Of a stretch of 64,000 nucleotides of DNA, positions 6,192 through 15,212 are shown piece after piece (position 1 is the first letter of the stretch; every line of letters starts with the position of its first letter). The notes under the pieces are model-generated. The model saw nothing but the letters and a program-made list of their open reading frames with translations, was not told the DNA's origin and did not search any database. The position numbers and the translations under genes were made by a program. Source of the stretch: Oscillospiraceae bacterium (GTDB lineage: Bacteria > Bacillota > Clostridia > Oscillospirales > Oscillospiraceae); assembly GCA_009780435.1 (NCBI GenBank), contig WRAB01000016.1, positions 1 to 64,000 on the forward strand, in the 5' to 3' direction.

Positions 6192-8360
6192 TTATACCCG
6201 TTTCGCCTTGGCCTGGGCCACCGCATCGGCGATGCTGGTGATTGAGAACCCGTCCGCATCCAGATACGCCGTAGTTGGCAGATTCACGTCTGCCTTCGGC
6301 GTAAGCGCCCCCACGGGACAGGTTGACACACACAGCCCGCAGTCGATACAGTTCTTCTCTTCACCCAGGGGCATACTGAAGGACGGCTCCACCGTGGTAT
6401 CAAACCCACGGCCCACAAAGCCCAGGACCCCCTGCTCCGCCGCAATACAAATCCGCACACAGCGGCCACAGAGGATACACTTGTTCCGATCCCGCTGGAT
6501 ATATGCGTGACTCTCGTCAATGGGGTGGATGGTCAAGTCGCCCGCCAGGGCGAATTGATCCGCCCCGTAGACCGTGGCGTACTGCCGGAGCTTACACTCG
6601 TCCACGTCGGCACAGCCGCAGGCAAGACACCGGGCGGCCTCCCGCTTTGCCTCCTCTTCGGAGAACCCCAGTTCCACCTCGTTGAAATTATTGCGCCGCT
6701 GGGCCTCTGTGAGCACGGGCATAGGGACTTTTTCCACCCGTTCTACGTCCGCCAAGGTCTCCACGTCGATGTCGGCGTTGTCTTTCGCCCGGACGTGGTT
6801 ATAGAAGTCCGGCCCTGTCATAGCGTGAGAGATGGCGGCAATGGGTTCCCCCGCCATGTATCGGTCCATGGCCTCCGCCGCCCGCTTCCCGCCGGCGATG
6901 GCCAGAATAGCGGTCTGTGGACCCGAGACCGCATCTCCTGCGGCGAAGATACCGTCCATGCTAGTCATCATAGTGTGGCGGTCTGCCGTCAGACAGTCCC
7001 AGCGGTCTGTCTCTACGGGACAATCCGGGCCGATGAAGCTTAAATCCTGGGTCTGGCCAATGGCGGAGATGACGTAGTCATATTCTACCATGTGCTCCGA
7101 CCCTGCAACGGGTTGAGGCCGCCGCCGCCCAGAGGCATCGGGCTCGCCCAGTTCCATTTTTGTCAGTTCCAGATTTACCATATCCCCCGATTGTGACACG
7201 CCGATGGGATTGGTCAAGATGGCGAATTGTACGCCCTCGTGTTGAGATTCCTCGATCTCCATGTCGTCGGCGGGCATCTCCGCCACCGTGCGGCGGTAGA
7301 TGAGATCAACCCGCTCCACGCCTAAGCGCATAGACGTTCTGGCGCAGTCCATAGCGGTGTTCCCGCCGCCCACCACGGCGATCCGCTTGCCCGTAAAATC
7401 GGGCTGGACGCCACGGGTCACAGCGCCTAAAAAGTCCACGCCCCGGAGCACATGGGGGCAGTTCTCCTCCCCCGCAACGCCCAGGGGATAGCCCACTTGA
7501 GAACCAACTGCCAGGAGAATCGCATCAAACCCTGCGGCCTTGAGGCTCTCCACGGTAATATCTTTCCCGAAGTCCACGTTATAATAAATTTCCACGCCCA
7601 GAGATTGGATAATCCCAATCTCCGCATCTAAGGTCTCCCGGGGCATCCGATAGGACGGAATCCCGTAGCGGAGCATTCCGCCGGGGTGTTCCTGCCGCTC
7701 GTAGATGGTCACGGCATGGCCTTTTTGGGCCAGATACCATGCGGCGGACAATCCCGCCGGACCAGCTCCGATAATGGCCGCCTTTTTCCCCGTGGACGGC
7801 AAAACCTCCGGCAGATAGGGGGGCTTTTTCGCCAAATCAATATCTGCCGCGAAGCGCTTCAGATAGGCGATTCCCAGGGTCCCCTCCAGATTCCGGCGGC
7901 GACACTTGGTCTCACAAATCCTGGTGCAGATTCTGCCGCAGACCACGGGGAGGGGGTTCGTCTCCTTCATCAGCCGGATTGCGTCTTCATATCGTCCGTT
8001 TGCAATGTGGGCAATATAGCCCTGCACGTCCATATGGGCGGGACACTCCAGCATACACGGTGCCGTACAGTCCCCGTAGTGCTGGGAGACCAAGAGTTCC
8101 AAGCACGTCTTCCGTGCCGCATTGATGGCCTCGGACTCTGTGGTGATGACCATCCCATCCGCCACCGCCGTGGCGCAGGCTAAGGGTACGCCCCGTTGGC
8201 CCTCAATCTCCACCCGGCAGATCATACAGGAGCCGAAGGGGTTGAGCCGGGGGTCGTGGCAGAGAGTGGGAATAAACACATTGTTCTCCCGGCAGGCGTC
8301 TAACACCGTCTGATTCGGCACCGCCTGATATGGTCTTCCATTAATCGTAATGTGTAACAT
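6192..8360 (-). CDS. NfnB/GltD-like flavoprotein subunit with extra Fe-S domains
   Basis: This 722-residue protein has, in order, an N-terminal [2Fe-2S] and NuoG/HydA-like region (HDPRLNPFGSCMICRVE and CTAPCMLECP), a GltD-like FAD domain (GAGPAGLSAAWYLA, about 195-208), an NAD(P)-binding Rossmann motif (VVGGGNTAMDCAR), and a C-terminal pair of [4Fe-4S] motifs (CILCGRCVRIC, CIDCGLCVSTC). No H-cluster domain is present, so it is not a hydrogenase. This domain order, beside NuoE- and NuoF-like genes, matches the StnC/NfnC subunit of the three-part bifurcating transhydrogenases. ATG 8360 is preferred because AGGAGGTGG lies eight bases upstream. Confidence 0.85.
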   Translation of the reverse strand: MLHITINGRPYQAVPNQTVLDACRENNVFIPTLCHDPRLNPFGSCMICRVEIEGQRGVPLACATAVADGMVITTESEAINAARKTCLELLVSQHYGDCTAPCMLECPAHMDVQGYIAHIANGRYEDAIRLMKETNPLPVVCGRICTRICETKCRRRNLEGTLGIAYLKRFAADIDLAKKPPYLPEVLPSTGKKAAIIGAGPAGLSAAWYLAQKGHAVTIYERQEHPGGMLRYGIPSYRMPRETLDAEIGIIQSLGVEIYYNVDFGKDITVESLKAAGFDAILLAVGSQVGYPLGVAGEENCPHVLRGVDFLGAVTRGVQPDFTGKRIAVVGGGNTAMDCARTSMRLGVERVDLIYRRTVAEMPADDMEIEESQHEGVQFAILTNPIGVSQSGDMVNLELTKMELGEPDASGRRRPQPVAGSEHMVEYDYVISAIGQTQDLSFIGPDCPVETDRWDCLTADRHTMMTSMDGIFAAGDAVSGPQTAILAIAGGKRAAEAMDRYMAGEPIAAISHAMTGPDFYNHVRAKDNADIDVETLADVERVEKVPMPVLTEAQRRNNFNEVELGFSEEEAKREAARCLACGCADVDECKLRQYATVYGADQFALAGDLTIHPIDESHAYIQRDRNKCILCGRCVRICIAAEQGVLGFVGRGFDTTVEPSFSMPLGEEKNCIDCGLCVSTCPVGALTPKADVNLPTTAYLDADGFSITSIADAVAQAKAKRV

Positions 8361-8372
8361 GAGATCCACCTC

Positions 8373-10142
8373 CTATTCCACGACCACGGCGTCAAATTTG
8401 CATACGGCCTTGCAAATCCCGCACTTGGTACACTTGTCCTGTTCGATGACATGGCGTTCTTTCACTTTGCCCCGGATGGCGTCCACGGGACATTTCTTGG
8501 CACAGATCGTACAGCCGATGCACTTGTCCGGTACGATTACAAATTGGATCAGCGCCTTACACTGGCAGGTAGGGCACTTCTTATCCCGGATGTGGGCGGT
8601 GTATTCGTCCCCGAAGTATTGGATGGTGGTGAGCACCGGGTTGGGGGCCGTCTGCCCCAGTCCGCAGAGTGCATTTTTCTTGATCTGATGGGATAAACTG
8701 GTCAGTTTCTCCACATCCCCCTCCACACCCTCGCCCCGGGTGATCCGCTCCAGAATTTCCAGCATCCGCTTGGTGCCGATTTTACAAAATGTACACTTGC
8801 CGCAGGATTCCGACTGGGTGAACTGCAAGAAATATCGGGCAATATCCACCATGCAGTTGTCCTCGTCCATAACGATCATCCCGCCGGAACCCATAATGGC
8901 CCCCGTGGCGGCCAGTTCTGCGTAGTCGATGACCGTATCCATCTTGTCCGCCGGGATACAGCCCCCCGACGGCCCGCCCATCTGGACAGCTTTGGCGGGC
9001 TTGCCTGATAACGTCCCGCCGCCGATGTGGTCGACCACTTGGTTGACGGTCATGCCGATGGGAATCTCCACCAGACCCCCTCGCTTGACTTTGCCCGCTA
9101 AAGCGAACACTTTCGTCCCGTTACTGGTCTCCGTACCGTATGCCGCGAAGGCGGCGGCGCCTTTTCTGATAATCCAACCGATGTTGGCCAGGGTCTCCAC
9201 GTTGTTGATATTGGACGGCTTGTCAAACAGCCCCCGCTCGGCGGGGAACGGCGGGCGAATCCGGGGCATTCCCCGGTTGCCCTGAATGGATTCGATCAAA
9301 GCGGTCTCCTCGCCGCAGACAAAGGCCCCCGCCCCCTCTTTGATAATCAGACGGAACTCCACGCCGGAACCCAGGATATTCTCGCCGAGAAATCCCCGCT
9401 CCTCCGCCTGTTGGATGGCGATTTTTAATCTGCGGATGGCAATGGGGTACTCCGCCCGGACGTAGATATACCCCTTGGTGGCTCCCATGGCGTATCCGCC
9501 GATGGCTAAGCCCTCAATGACGCTGTGGGGGTCGCCCTCTAAGATGCTCCGATCCATAAATGCGCCGGGGTCCCCCTCGTCAGCGTTGCAGATGATGTAT
9601 TTTTGATCTGCGTCGTTCCCGGCGGCAAACTTCCATTTGAGCCCCGTGGGGAATCCCGCTCCGCCCCGGCCTTTGATGCCGGAGGCAGTCACCTCATCGA
9701 TGACCGCCTGGGGCGTCATCTCTTTCAAGGCTTTCTCCAGTCCCCTATAGGCATCCATCCCAATGGCGTCGTCGATGGATTCCGGGTTGATCTCTCCGCA
9801 GCGCTCCAACACGATCCGCACTTGGCGATCAAGGAAGTTCTCCTCCGACCCCGTCCCGGCGGAATCTAAGATCACGGCATCGGCAAGAGGTGTGCCGCCC
9901 ATGACATGGGATTCAAATATTGCGCGGGCCTTTGTCTCATCTACGCCACCGTAGATGGTTCTTTGGCCGTCCTCATCTCGGACTTCTACCATGGGCTCGG
10001 CGTAGCACATGCCCATACAGCCCGTCTCCCCTACGGTGAGGCCCAGGTTCGCCCCGTCCGCCAGGGTTTGCAGGGTCTCTTTCGCCTTTAGTCCCCCGGC
10101 GGCGATGCCGCAGGAGCCCAGGCCGATGATAATCTGCCTCAT
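8373..10142 (-). CDS. NuoF-like NADH-binding flavoprotein subunit
   Basis: This 589-residue protein has an N-terminal thioredoxin-like [2Fe-2S] domain (GSCGIAAGG, then CMGMCYAEP), the NuoF NADH/FMN core (GIKGRGGAGFPTGLKW, about 180-195; CNADEGDPGAFMDR; GAGAFVCGEETAL), an SLBB domain, a NuoF-type [4Fe-4S] site (SCGKCTFCKIG), and a C-terminal 2x[4Fe-4S] ferredoxin domain (CIGCTICAKKCP, CTKCGICKAVC). The layout is that of HydB/StnB, not of respiratory complex I NuoF, which lacks both ends. ATG 10142 overlaps the stop of the NuoE-like gene by four bases. In this family the flavin is the bifurcation or NADH-oxidation site. Confidence 0.92.
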   Translation of the reverse strand: MRQIIIGLGSCGIAAGGLKAKETLQTLADGANLGLTVGETGCMGMCYAEPMVEVRDEDGQRTIYGGVDETKARAIFESHVMGGTPLADAVILDSAGTGSEENFLDRQVRIVLERCGEINPESIDDAIGMDAYRGLEKALKEMTPQAVIDEVTASGIKGRGGAGFPTGLKWKFAAGNDADQKYIICNADEGDPGAFMDRSILEGDPHSVIEGLAIGGYAMGATKGYIYVRAEYPIAIRRLKIAIQQAEERGFLGENILGSGVEFRLIIKEGAGAFVCGEETALIESIQGNRGMPRIRPPFPAERGLFDKPSNINNVETLANIGWIIRKGAAAFAAYGTETSNGTKVFALAGKVKRGGLVEIPIGMTVNQVVDHIGGGTLSGKPAKAVQMGGPSGGCIPADKMDTVIDYAELAATGAIMGSGGMIVMDEDNCMVDIARYFLQFTQSESCGKCTFCKIGTKRMLEILERITRGEGVEGDVEKLTSLSHQIKKNALCGLGQTAPNPVLTTIQYFGDEYTAHIRDKKCPTCQCKALIQFVIVPDKCIGCTICAKKCPVDAIRGKVKERHVIEQDKCTKCGICKAVCKFDAVVVE

Positions 10143-10639
10143 ACTGCTGCCCCCTCCCTTGCCCGGAAGTCCCGGATGGCCCCACGAGCCGTATCCGGCG
10201 TCAGCCGCCCGTGGGTCTCTTCGTCGATCATAATCACAGGGGCCAGGGAACAGCACCCGATACAGGCCACCGACTCCACCGTGAACAGGTTATCTTCTGT
10301 CGTACCGCCCAGTTCAATCCCCAACTCCCGGCAGATGGCGTCCGCGATATTTTCCGCCCCGATGACGTGACACGCCGTCCCGAAGCAGATTTTCACAATA
10401 TGTTTCCCGATTGGCTCCAACCGAAACTGGGAATAAAACGTGACCACGCCCATGATCTGGGATACGAAAATTCCCGTTCGCTGGGAGAGCCGTGCGATTA
10501 CGTCCTGGGGCAAGTAGCCGTAGGCCTCTTGCAGTTTTTGCAAAATGGGAATCAACTGGGAGGAATCCCCTGTATAGTCTCCCATCACATCTTCAAAGGC
10601 GTTCCAATATTTGCTGTGTTCGGCACAATTGTTGCACAT
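10139..10639 (-). CDS. NuoE-like [2Fe-2S] subunit
   Basis: This 166-residue thioredoxin-like ferredoxin carries the four NuoE cluster ligands as CFGTACH and, about 40 residues on, CIGCCSLAP. The N-terminal helical bundle with ILQKLQEAYGYLP and VTFYSQFR is typical of NuoE/HydC/StnA. It is the first gene of the leftward run nuoE-like, nuoF-like, nfnB-like, pflB, pflA. I could not see a convincing consensus promoter in 10640-10754, although TACAAT boxes are present. Confidence 0.93.
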   Translation of the reverse strand: MCNNCAEHSKYWNAFEDVMGDYTGDSSQLIPILQKLQEAYGYLPQDVIARLSQRTGIFVSQIMGVVTFYSQFRLEPIGKHIVKICFGTACHVIGAENIADAICRELGIELGGTTEDNLFTVESVACIGCCSLAPVIMIDEETHGRLTPDTARGAIRDFRAREGAAV

Positions 10640-10754
10640 AATCCACCCTCCACCTTGAAAGAAATTAAATGAATTCTTGACTACATGATTGTATCATAAA
10701 ATGGGTCAACAAAAAAGCCTGTATTTTTTGCGATATGCTGTAAAAAATAAAAAA

Positions 10755-10785
10755 CGGCCCCGTGGCACAATATGCCACAGGGCCG
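10755..10785 (-). terminator. Terminator of arsC
   Basis: CGGCCC-C-GTGGCA (10755-10767) pairs with TGCCAC-A-GGGCCG (10773-10785) with one internal mismatch and a 5-nt loop. On the minus strand it is followed by TTTTTTATTTTTT. It lies between arsC and the NuoE-like gene, both leftward. Confidence 0.85.
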
Positions 10786-10808
10786 AGGGCAGATGCAAAC
10801 TACCGGTT

Positions 10809-11210
10809 TCATAGCGCACCTCTTTCTACAGCATGTTTCAGCGTTACTATCTTGCTTTCTATGGTCTGGATTGTCTGGATAAACACGTCGTCACTTTGTC
10901 CTGACGGGTCGTCAAGCCCCCAATCCTCCCGATGCCGACAGGGTAAGTGGGGGCAATCTACGTTACAGCCCATGGTGATACTTATATCCACTGCCGGAAT
11001 ATCGGCCAACAGCTTTGAATATTGCGCTTGCTCCATGTCGATGCCGTAAAGCTGTTTCATCAACCGGACGGCGTCTTGGTTGATTTTGGGTTTGAGTTCC
11101 GTTCCGGCGGAGTAGCATGCCAGCACATCGCCTGCCAAGTGCCTGCCGAGGGCCTCTGCAATTTGCGAGCGGCAGGAATTGTGGACGCAGATAAAGGCAA
11201 CTTTTGTCAT
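10809..11210 (-). CDS. arsC: Arsenate reductase, thioredoxin-coupled type
   Basis: This 133-residue protein starts VAFICVHNSCRSQIAEA, the phosphatase-type P-loop CX5R that binds arsenate; the first Cys is the nucleophile. GCNVDCPHLPC (about residues 82-92) supplies the later redox cysteines of the B. subtilis type enzyme, which is recycled by thioredoxin. It reduces arsenate to arsenite in the cytosol. No arsenite exporter, arsR or arsA gene is adjacent, so it is a stand-alone copy. A low-molecular-weight protein tyrosine phosphatase is the alternative, but the cysteine pattern favours ArsC. Confidence 0.85.
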   Translation of the reverse strand: MTKVAFICVHNSCRSQIAEALGRHLAGDVLACYSAGTELKPKINQDAVRLMKQLYGIDMEQAQYSKLLADIPAVDISITMGCNVDCPHLPCRHREDWGLDDPSGQSDDVFIQTIQTIESKIVTLKHAVERGAL

Positions 11211-11307
11211 AAACAGGCTCCTTTTGGCGAACTTGTTGTTCTTCTAATTAAAACCATCTATAGTATACCGCAATCCCTCGCCCCAAACAAGGCCGACGAA
11301 TAGAAAA

Positions 11308-11338
11308 CGGCCCTGCGACATGTTTGGCCGCAAGGCCG
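11308..11338 (-). terminator. Leftward hairpin upstream of arsC
   Basis: CGGCCCTGCG (11308-11317) pairs with CGCAAGGCCG (11329-11338), allowing one wobble, and on the minus strand it is followed by TTTTCTATTC. No leftward gene is visible upstream, so it may end a small RNA or belong to the arsC leader. Confidence 0.4.
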
Positions 11339-11507
11339 CGCTAACTACATGCTTACACGCCTTCATTCAAGTCAATTTTCCCGTTTTTCTCCTCAAACTC
11401 CCTCACAGACGTTATTTAGACTTAATTTTAACGTCAATATTGCGCCACAATTGTTTTGGTGGCATAACGACGCAATAATGGTGAATAAAATTTGTCAGGT
11501 GATGAAA

Positions 11508-11663
11508 ATGATAATCATCAACGGAATCATCCCCCAATTACTTCTGGGCCTAGCGGCACTCCTCACGCTTCTCCCTTTGATTTTTGCCATTTGGATATGT
11601 GAAAAGGGCAGAAAGAAAGAACGGGAGAACTGCAAACGCGCACCCGAAGACCCGCCGGCTTAG
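11508..11663 (+). CDS. Small membrane peptide, hypothetical
   Basis: A possible 51-residue peptide begins MIIINGIIPQLLLGL and has one strong transmembrane helix (about residues 4-26) followed by a basic tail (CEKGRKKERENCKR). AGGTGA sits seven bases before ATG 11508. Its stop codon lies in the loop of a strong terminator (11651-11677), which supports a short transcript of its own. I do not recognise it; a small regulatory or toxin-like peptide or a chance frame are both possible. Confidence 0.35.
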   Translation: MIIINGIIPQLLLGLAALLTLLPLIFAIWICEKGRKKERENCKRAPEDPPA

Positions 11664-11677
11664 CCGGCGGGTTTCTT
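11651..11677 (+). terminator. Terminator after the small membrane peptide
   Basis: CCCGCCGGC (11651-11659) pairs perfectly with GCCGGCGGG (11663-11671) over a 3-nt loop and is followed by TTTCTT. It separates the peptide from the ilv T-box promoter 27 bp downstream. Confidence 0.75.
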
Positions 11678-11704
11678 GGGATTGCCAATCCCCAAAATTT
11701 CATC

Positions 11705-11733
11705 TTGACAAATGCCCTCCGGTGGCGTACAAT
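11705..11733 (+). promoter_or_regulatory. Promoter of the ilvBNCD operon
   Basis: TTGACA (11705-11710) and TACAAT (11728-11733) are 17 bp apart, with transcription expected near 11740, just ahead of the T-box leader. Confidence 0.8.
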
Positions 11734-11739
11734 TGTCTG

Positions 11740-11960
11740 CAATACTTTATCAAGGCGTTGAACCGGAGGAGTAGCCGTCTCCTTACATCCAGAGAGGGAA
11801 TGTCTGGTGGAAATTTCCCATGAGAGGCACGGTGAAGGTCGCCGGGGAGCTGTTCCGTCTCGCCCGCGTTACAGGGCTAACGAGCGCACACAACTTGTGT
11901 GAATTTAGGTGGTACCACGGAGGATCCCTTCGTCCTATTGTCAGGACGGGGGGCTTTTTA
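11740..11960 (+). ncRNA. T-box leader of ilvBNCD, valine-type specifier
   Basis: The leader has the Stem I loop-E strand AGTA (11770-11773) followed by GCCGT, which pairs with ACGGT ending at 11833. Next comes GAA (11834-11836), one base, then GTC (11838-11840) followed by a purine, which is where the specifier codon lies; GTC is a valine codon. AGAGAG and CTGGTG of distal Stem I are present. The T-box AGGTGGTACCACGG is at 11907-11920. The terminator stem is 11926-11936 with 11943-11953, then CTTTTT. Uncharged tRNA-Val should favour read-through into ilvB. Confidence 0.88.
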
Positions 11961-11994
11961 TTACCCGCTTGCACCGAAAGGAGCGATTCACCCT

Positions 11995-13668
11995 ATGGCT
12001 AGAATCACCGGCGCACATATTGTCATCGAATGTCTATTGGAACAGGGCGTAGATACCATCTTCGGCTACCCCGGCGGCACGATCCTCAATGTCTACGACG
12101 CCCTATACGACTACCGGGATCAAATCCGCCACTACCTGACTGCCCATGAGCAGGGGGCGTCCCACGCCGCTGACGGATACGCCCGGACAACGGGGAGAGT
12201 GGGGGTCTGCTTCGCCACGTCCGGCCCCGGGGCCACCAATTTGACCACGGGGATCGCCACGGCCTATTCCGACTCCTCCCCTGTGGTGTTCCTCACCTGC
12301 AACGTGGCGGAGCCCCTCCTGGGCAAGGACTCCTTCCAGGAGGTGGACATCACCGGTATCTCTATGCCCATCACCAAGGCCACCTACATGGTCAAACACG
12401 CAGACCAGATCGCAGACGCAATCCGGGAGGCCTTCGCCGTGGCCACCGCCGGCAGACCCGGCCCGGTCCTCATTGATATCCTGAAAAACGCCACTGCCGA
12501 ATACGCAGAATATACCTCCATCCCCTACGATATCCCGGCCAAGCTCAAGCCTATGACAACCTCTCCCAACGGCAAAATTGACACGCTGGTCGAGATGATC
12601 GGCGGGGCGAAAAAGCCCGCCCTTTTAATCGGCGGCGGCGTGATCCGCTCCGGCGCATCAGAGGAACTTCTGGCCGTGGCGGAGAAATTGGGCGCACCGG
12701 TGGCCACCACTATCATGGGCCTGGGCAGTATCCCCGGGGATCACCCCCTGGTCACCGGCATGGTGGGGATGCATGGGGCCAAGGCGTCTAACTACGCCAT
12801 CTCCCGCTGTGATCTCCTCATCGCCGTGGGCGCCCGGTTCTCTGACCGGGTCACGGGGGACTTGGGTTCTTTCGCCGCCTATGCCAAAAAAGTCCACATC
12901 GACATTGACCGGGCGGAGATCGACAAAAATGTCATCACCGACCACCACATCGTGGGGGATGCGAAAAAAGTCCTGACGGCCTTAAACGAAGCCCTCACCG
13001 ATTCCTATGATTTCTCCGGCTGGATGGCAGAGGTCAACGACAAGCGCACACCAAAGCGCACCGGCACCGCCGCAGGTTATCTGGACCCCCGTGATATCCT
13101 GGCCGCCGTCCAGCGGATTGCAGGGGATAATACCCACATTGTCACCGACGTGGGCCAGCACCAGATGTGGAGCTGTCAGCACTTCACCTATCAGTGGCCC
13201 GGCCAACTGGTCACCAGCGGCGGATTCGGCACCATGGGCTTCGGCTACGGCGCCGCCATGGGGACAAAAGTCGGCAACCCGAGCCGCACTGTAGTTCACG
13301 CCACGGGGGACGGGTGCTTCCGTATGAACTGCCACGAGTTGGCCACAGCCAGCCACTACAATATCCCCGTCATCACGTTGATTTTCAACAATGGCACCCT
13401 GGGCATGGTGCGCCAGTGGCAATCCCTGCTCTATAATGGCCGGTTTTCTGAGACCACCCTGGACCGTGGCCCGGATTTCGTCAAACTGGCGGAGGCCTAT
13501 GGCGTGGCGGGGCATCGGGTCACCAATCTATCCGAATTTGAAGCGGCGTTTACCGAGGCTCTGAAAAGCGGCAAACCCGCCGTCTTGGACTGCGTCCTGG
13601 ACATAGACGCCACCGTGCGCCCCATGGTGGCCGCCGCCAAACCCTTGAGCGAATATTTACTGGATTAA
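11995..13668 (+). CDS. ilvB: Acetolactate synthase, large catalytic subunit
   Basis: This 557-residue ThDP enzyme makes 2-acetolactate or 2-aceto-2-hydroxybutyrate, the first common step of branched-chain amino acid synthesis. The catalytic Glu is in LTAHEQGASHAADG (about residue 50), and the ThDP/Mg motif GDGCFRMNCHEL followed by FNNGTLGM lies near residues 440-470. It starts at ATG 11995 behind AAAGGAG; longer in-frame starts would overlap the T-box terminator. It is the first gene of ilvBNCD, and the regulatory subunit follows immediately. Confidence 0.95.
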   Translation: MARITGAHIVIECLLEQGVDTIFGYPGGTILNVYDALYDYRDQIRHYLTAHEQGASHAADGYARTTGRVGVCFATSGPGATNLTTGIATAYSDSSPVVFLTCNVAEPLLGKDSFQEVDITGISMPITKATYMVKHADQIADAIREAFAVATAGRPGPVLIDILKNATAEYAEYTSIPYDIPAKLKPMTTSPNGKIDTLVEMIGGAKKPALLIGGGVIRSGASEELLAVAEKLGAPVATTIMGLGSIPGDHPLVTGMVGMHGAKASNYAISRCDLLIAVGARFSDRVTGDLGSFAAYAKKVHIDIDRAEIDKNVITDHHIVGDAKKVLTALNEALTDSYDFSGWMAEVNDKRTPKRTGTAAGYLDPRDILAAVQRIAGDNTHIVTDVGQHQMWSCQHFTYQWPGQLVTSGGFGTMGFGYGAAMGTKVGNPSRTVVHATGDGCFRMNCHELATASHYNIPVITLIFNNGTLGMVRQWQSLLYNGRFSETTLDRGPDFVKLAEAYGVAGHRVTNLSEFEAAFTEALKSGKPAVLDCVLDIDATVRPMVAAAKPLSEYLLD

Positions 13669-13693
13669 GTGAAGCCGTAAAGTGAGGTGCAAT

Positions 13694-14236
13694 ATGAAAC
13701 ATAACACCCTATCCATCCTGGTGGAGAACTCCGCCGGTGTATTGAGCCAAGTGATCCGCCTATTCTCCCGCAAGGGGTACAACATCGACTCTCTGGCCGT
13801 AGGCGAGACCCATGACCCGACCATCAGCCGGATTACCGTGGTGCTCCAGGGAGATGCCCCGGCCATCCGGCAGATCTCCAGCCAGTTGCATAAACTCATC
13901 CCCGTCCACTCGGTCAAAGTCCTAGCCCCGGATGACTCCATTGAGCGGGAGCTGATTTTGGTCAAAGTCAAAGCCGATTCCCGCAGTGTCCGGGATGAGA
14001 TTATCCAGTTAGTCGGTGTCTTTCGGGCGAATATCATCGACATTGATTTGTACACCATCACCGTATCCATCGTCGGAGCCGGAGACAAGAGCCGGGCCCT
14101 ATTGAATCTCCTGGACGAGTTTGGGATCCTTGAAATCGCACGAACCGGCATGATTGCCCTGGAACGTGGGGCGACCACTATATATGACCGCAATAAAATA
14201 GAGGAGGAGTACGACTATGGCAAACATGTTCTATGA
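13694..14236 (+). CDS. ilvN: Acetolactate synthase, small regulatory subunit
   Basis: This 180-residue protein opens with an ACT domain ([19 protein letters not shown], residues 3-21) that binds the feedback inhibitor, normally valine, and continues with the C-terminal activation domain found in IlvH/IlvN of this length. ATG 13694 is chosen because GAGGTG lies six bases before it; a GTG 12 bases upstream overlaps that site. Its 3' end overlaps the ilvC start by 20 bp, indicating coupled translation. Confidence 0.93.
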   Translation: MKHNTLSILVENSAGVLSQVIRLFSRKGYNIDSLAVGETHDPTISRITVVLQGDAPAIRQISSQLHKLIPVHSVKVLAPDDSIERELILVKVKADSRSVRDEIIQLVGVFRANIIDIDLYTITVSIVGAGDKSRALLNLLDEFGILEIARTGMIALERGATTIYDRNKIEEEYDYGKHVL

Positions 14237-15209
14237 GAAGGATTGTAATCTCAACGTATTGGACGGAAAAACCGTCGCAATCATCGGCTACGGCAGCCAG
14301 GGCCACGCCCATGCGCTGAATCTAAAGGAATCTGGTGTCAACGTCATTGTGGGCCTGTACGAGGGTTCTAAGAGTTGGGCCGCCGCCGAAGCCGCCGGAC
14401 TCACAGTCAAAACCGCCGCCGAGGCCGCAAAAGCCGCAGATGTCATCATGCTGCTGGTCAACGACGAAAAGCAAAAAGATCTCTACGATCAGAGCATCGT
14501 CCCCCATCTCACTGCCGGGAAGGCCCTGGCCTTTGCCCACGGATTCAACATCCACTACGGGCGGATCGTCCCGCCTGCCGATGTAGATGTGTTTATGATC
14601 GCCCCCAAGGGGCCGGGCCATACGGTGCGGAGCCAGTACGAGGAGGGCCGCGGCGTCCCCTGTCTCGTGGCCATCTATCAAAACGCCTCCGGACACGCAT
14701 TGGAGGTCGCTTTGGCCTATGCCGCCGGGGTGGGCGGCGCCAGGGCCGGAATTCTGGAGACCACCTTCAAAGAGGAGACCGAGACCGATCTCTTCGGCGA
14801 GCAGGCCGTCCTCTGCGGCGGCGTGGTGGCCCTGATGAAAGCCGGGTTTGAGACCTTAGTCGAGGCCGGATACCAGCCGGAGAGCGCCTATTTTGAGTGC
14901 GTCCACGAGATGAAACTCATCATCGACATGGTGGCCAAGGGCGGCATGAGTCTCATGCGTTACTCCATCTCCGACACCGCCGAATACGGCGACTACGTCA
15001 CCGGCCCCCGGATTATTACAGATGAGACAAAACAGGAGATGAAGCAGATTTTAAAAGAAGTCCAAGACGGCACCTTCGCCCGCAACTGGATTACGGAAAA
15101 CATGTCCGGCAGGATCCACTTTGAAGCCACCCGCCGCATCGAGCGGGAGCACCCGGTAGAAATCGTCGGCGCCGAGCTCCGGGAGAAGATGATCTGGAGC
15201 GAAAAGTAG
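14217..15209 (+). CDS. ilvC: Ketol-acid reductoisomerase (NADP+)
   Basis: This 330-residue class I (short) enzyme isomerises and reduces acetolactate to dihydroxyisovalerate. [17 protein letters not shown] (about residues 23-39) is the dinucleotide-binding loop, and [16 protein letters not shown] (about 182-197) carries the Mg-binding Asp and Glu residues. The cofactor loop GLYEGSKSW is of the usual NADPH type. It starts at ATG 14217 behind GGAGGAG inside the ilvN 3' end. Confidence 0.96.
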   Translation: MANMFYEKDCNLNVLDGKTVAIIGYGSQGHAHALNLKESGVNVIVGLYEGSKSWAAAEAAGLTVKTAAEAAKAADVIMLLVNDEKQKDLYDQSIVPHLTAGKALAFAHGFNIHYGRIVPPADVDVFMIAPKGPGHTVRSQYEEGRGVPCLVAIYQNASGHALEVALAYAAGVGGARAGILETTFKEETETDLFGEQAVLCGGVVALMKAGFETLVEAGYQPESAYFECVHEMKLIIDMVAKGGMSLMRYSISDTAEYGDYVTGPRIITDETKQEMKQILKEVQDGTFARNWITENMSGRIHFEATRRIEREHPVEIVGAELREKMIWSEK

Positions 15210-15212
15210 CCT

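Noticed and set aside
6192..8360. [FeFe]-hydrogenase subunit HydA
   Set aside because: The N-terminal cluster domain is similar, but the H-cluster motifs are absent and a GltD-like FAD/NAD(P) domain takes their place.
10640..10754. Rex or FNR site before the bifurcating operon
   Set aside because: TTGT and ACAA elements are present but the spacing does not fit the 18-bp Rex palindrome or the FNR dyad.
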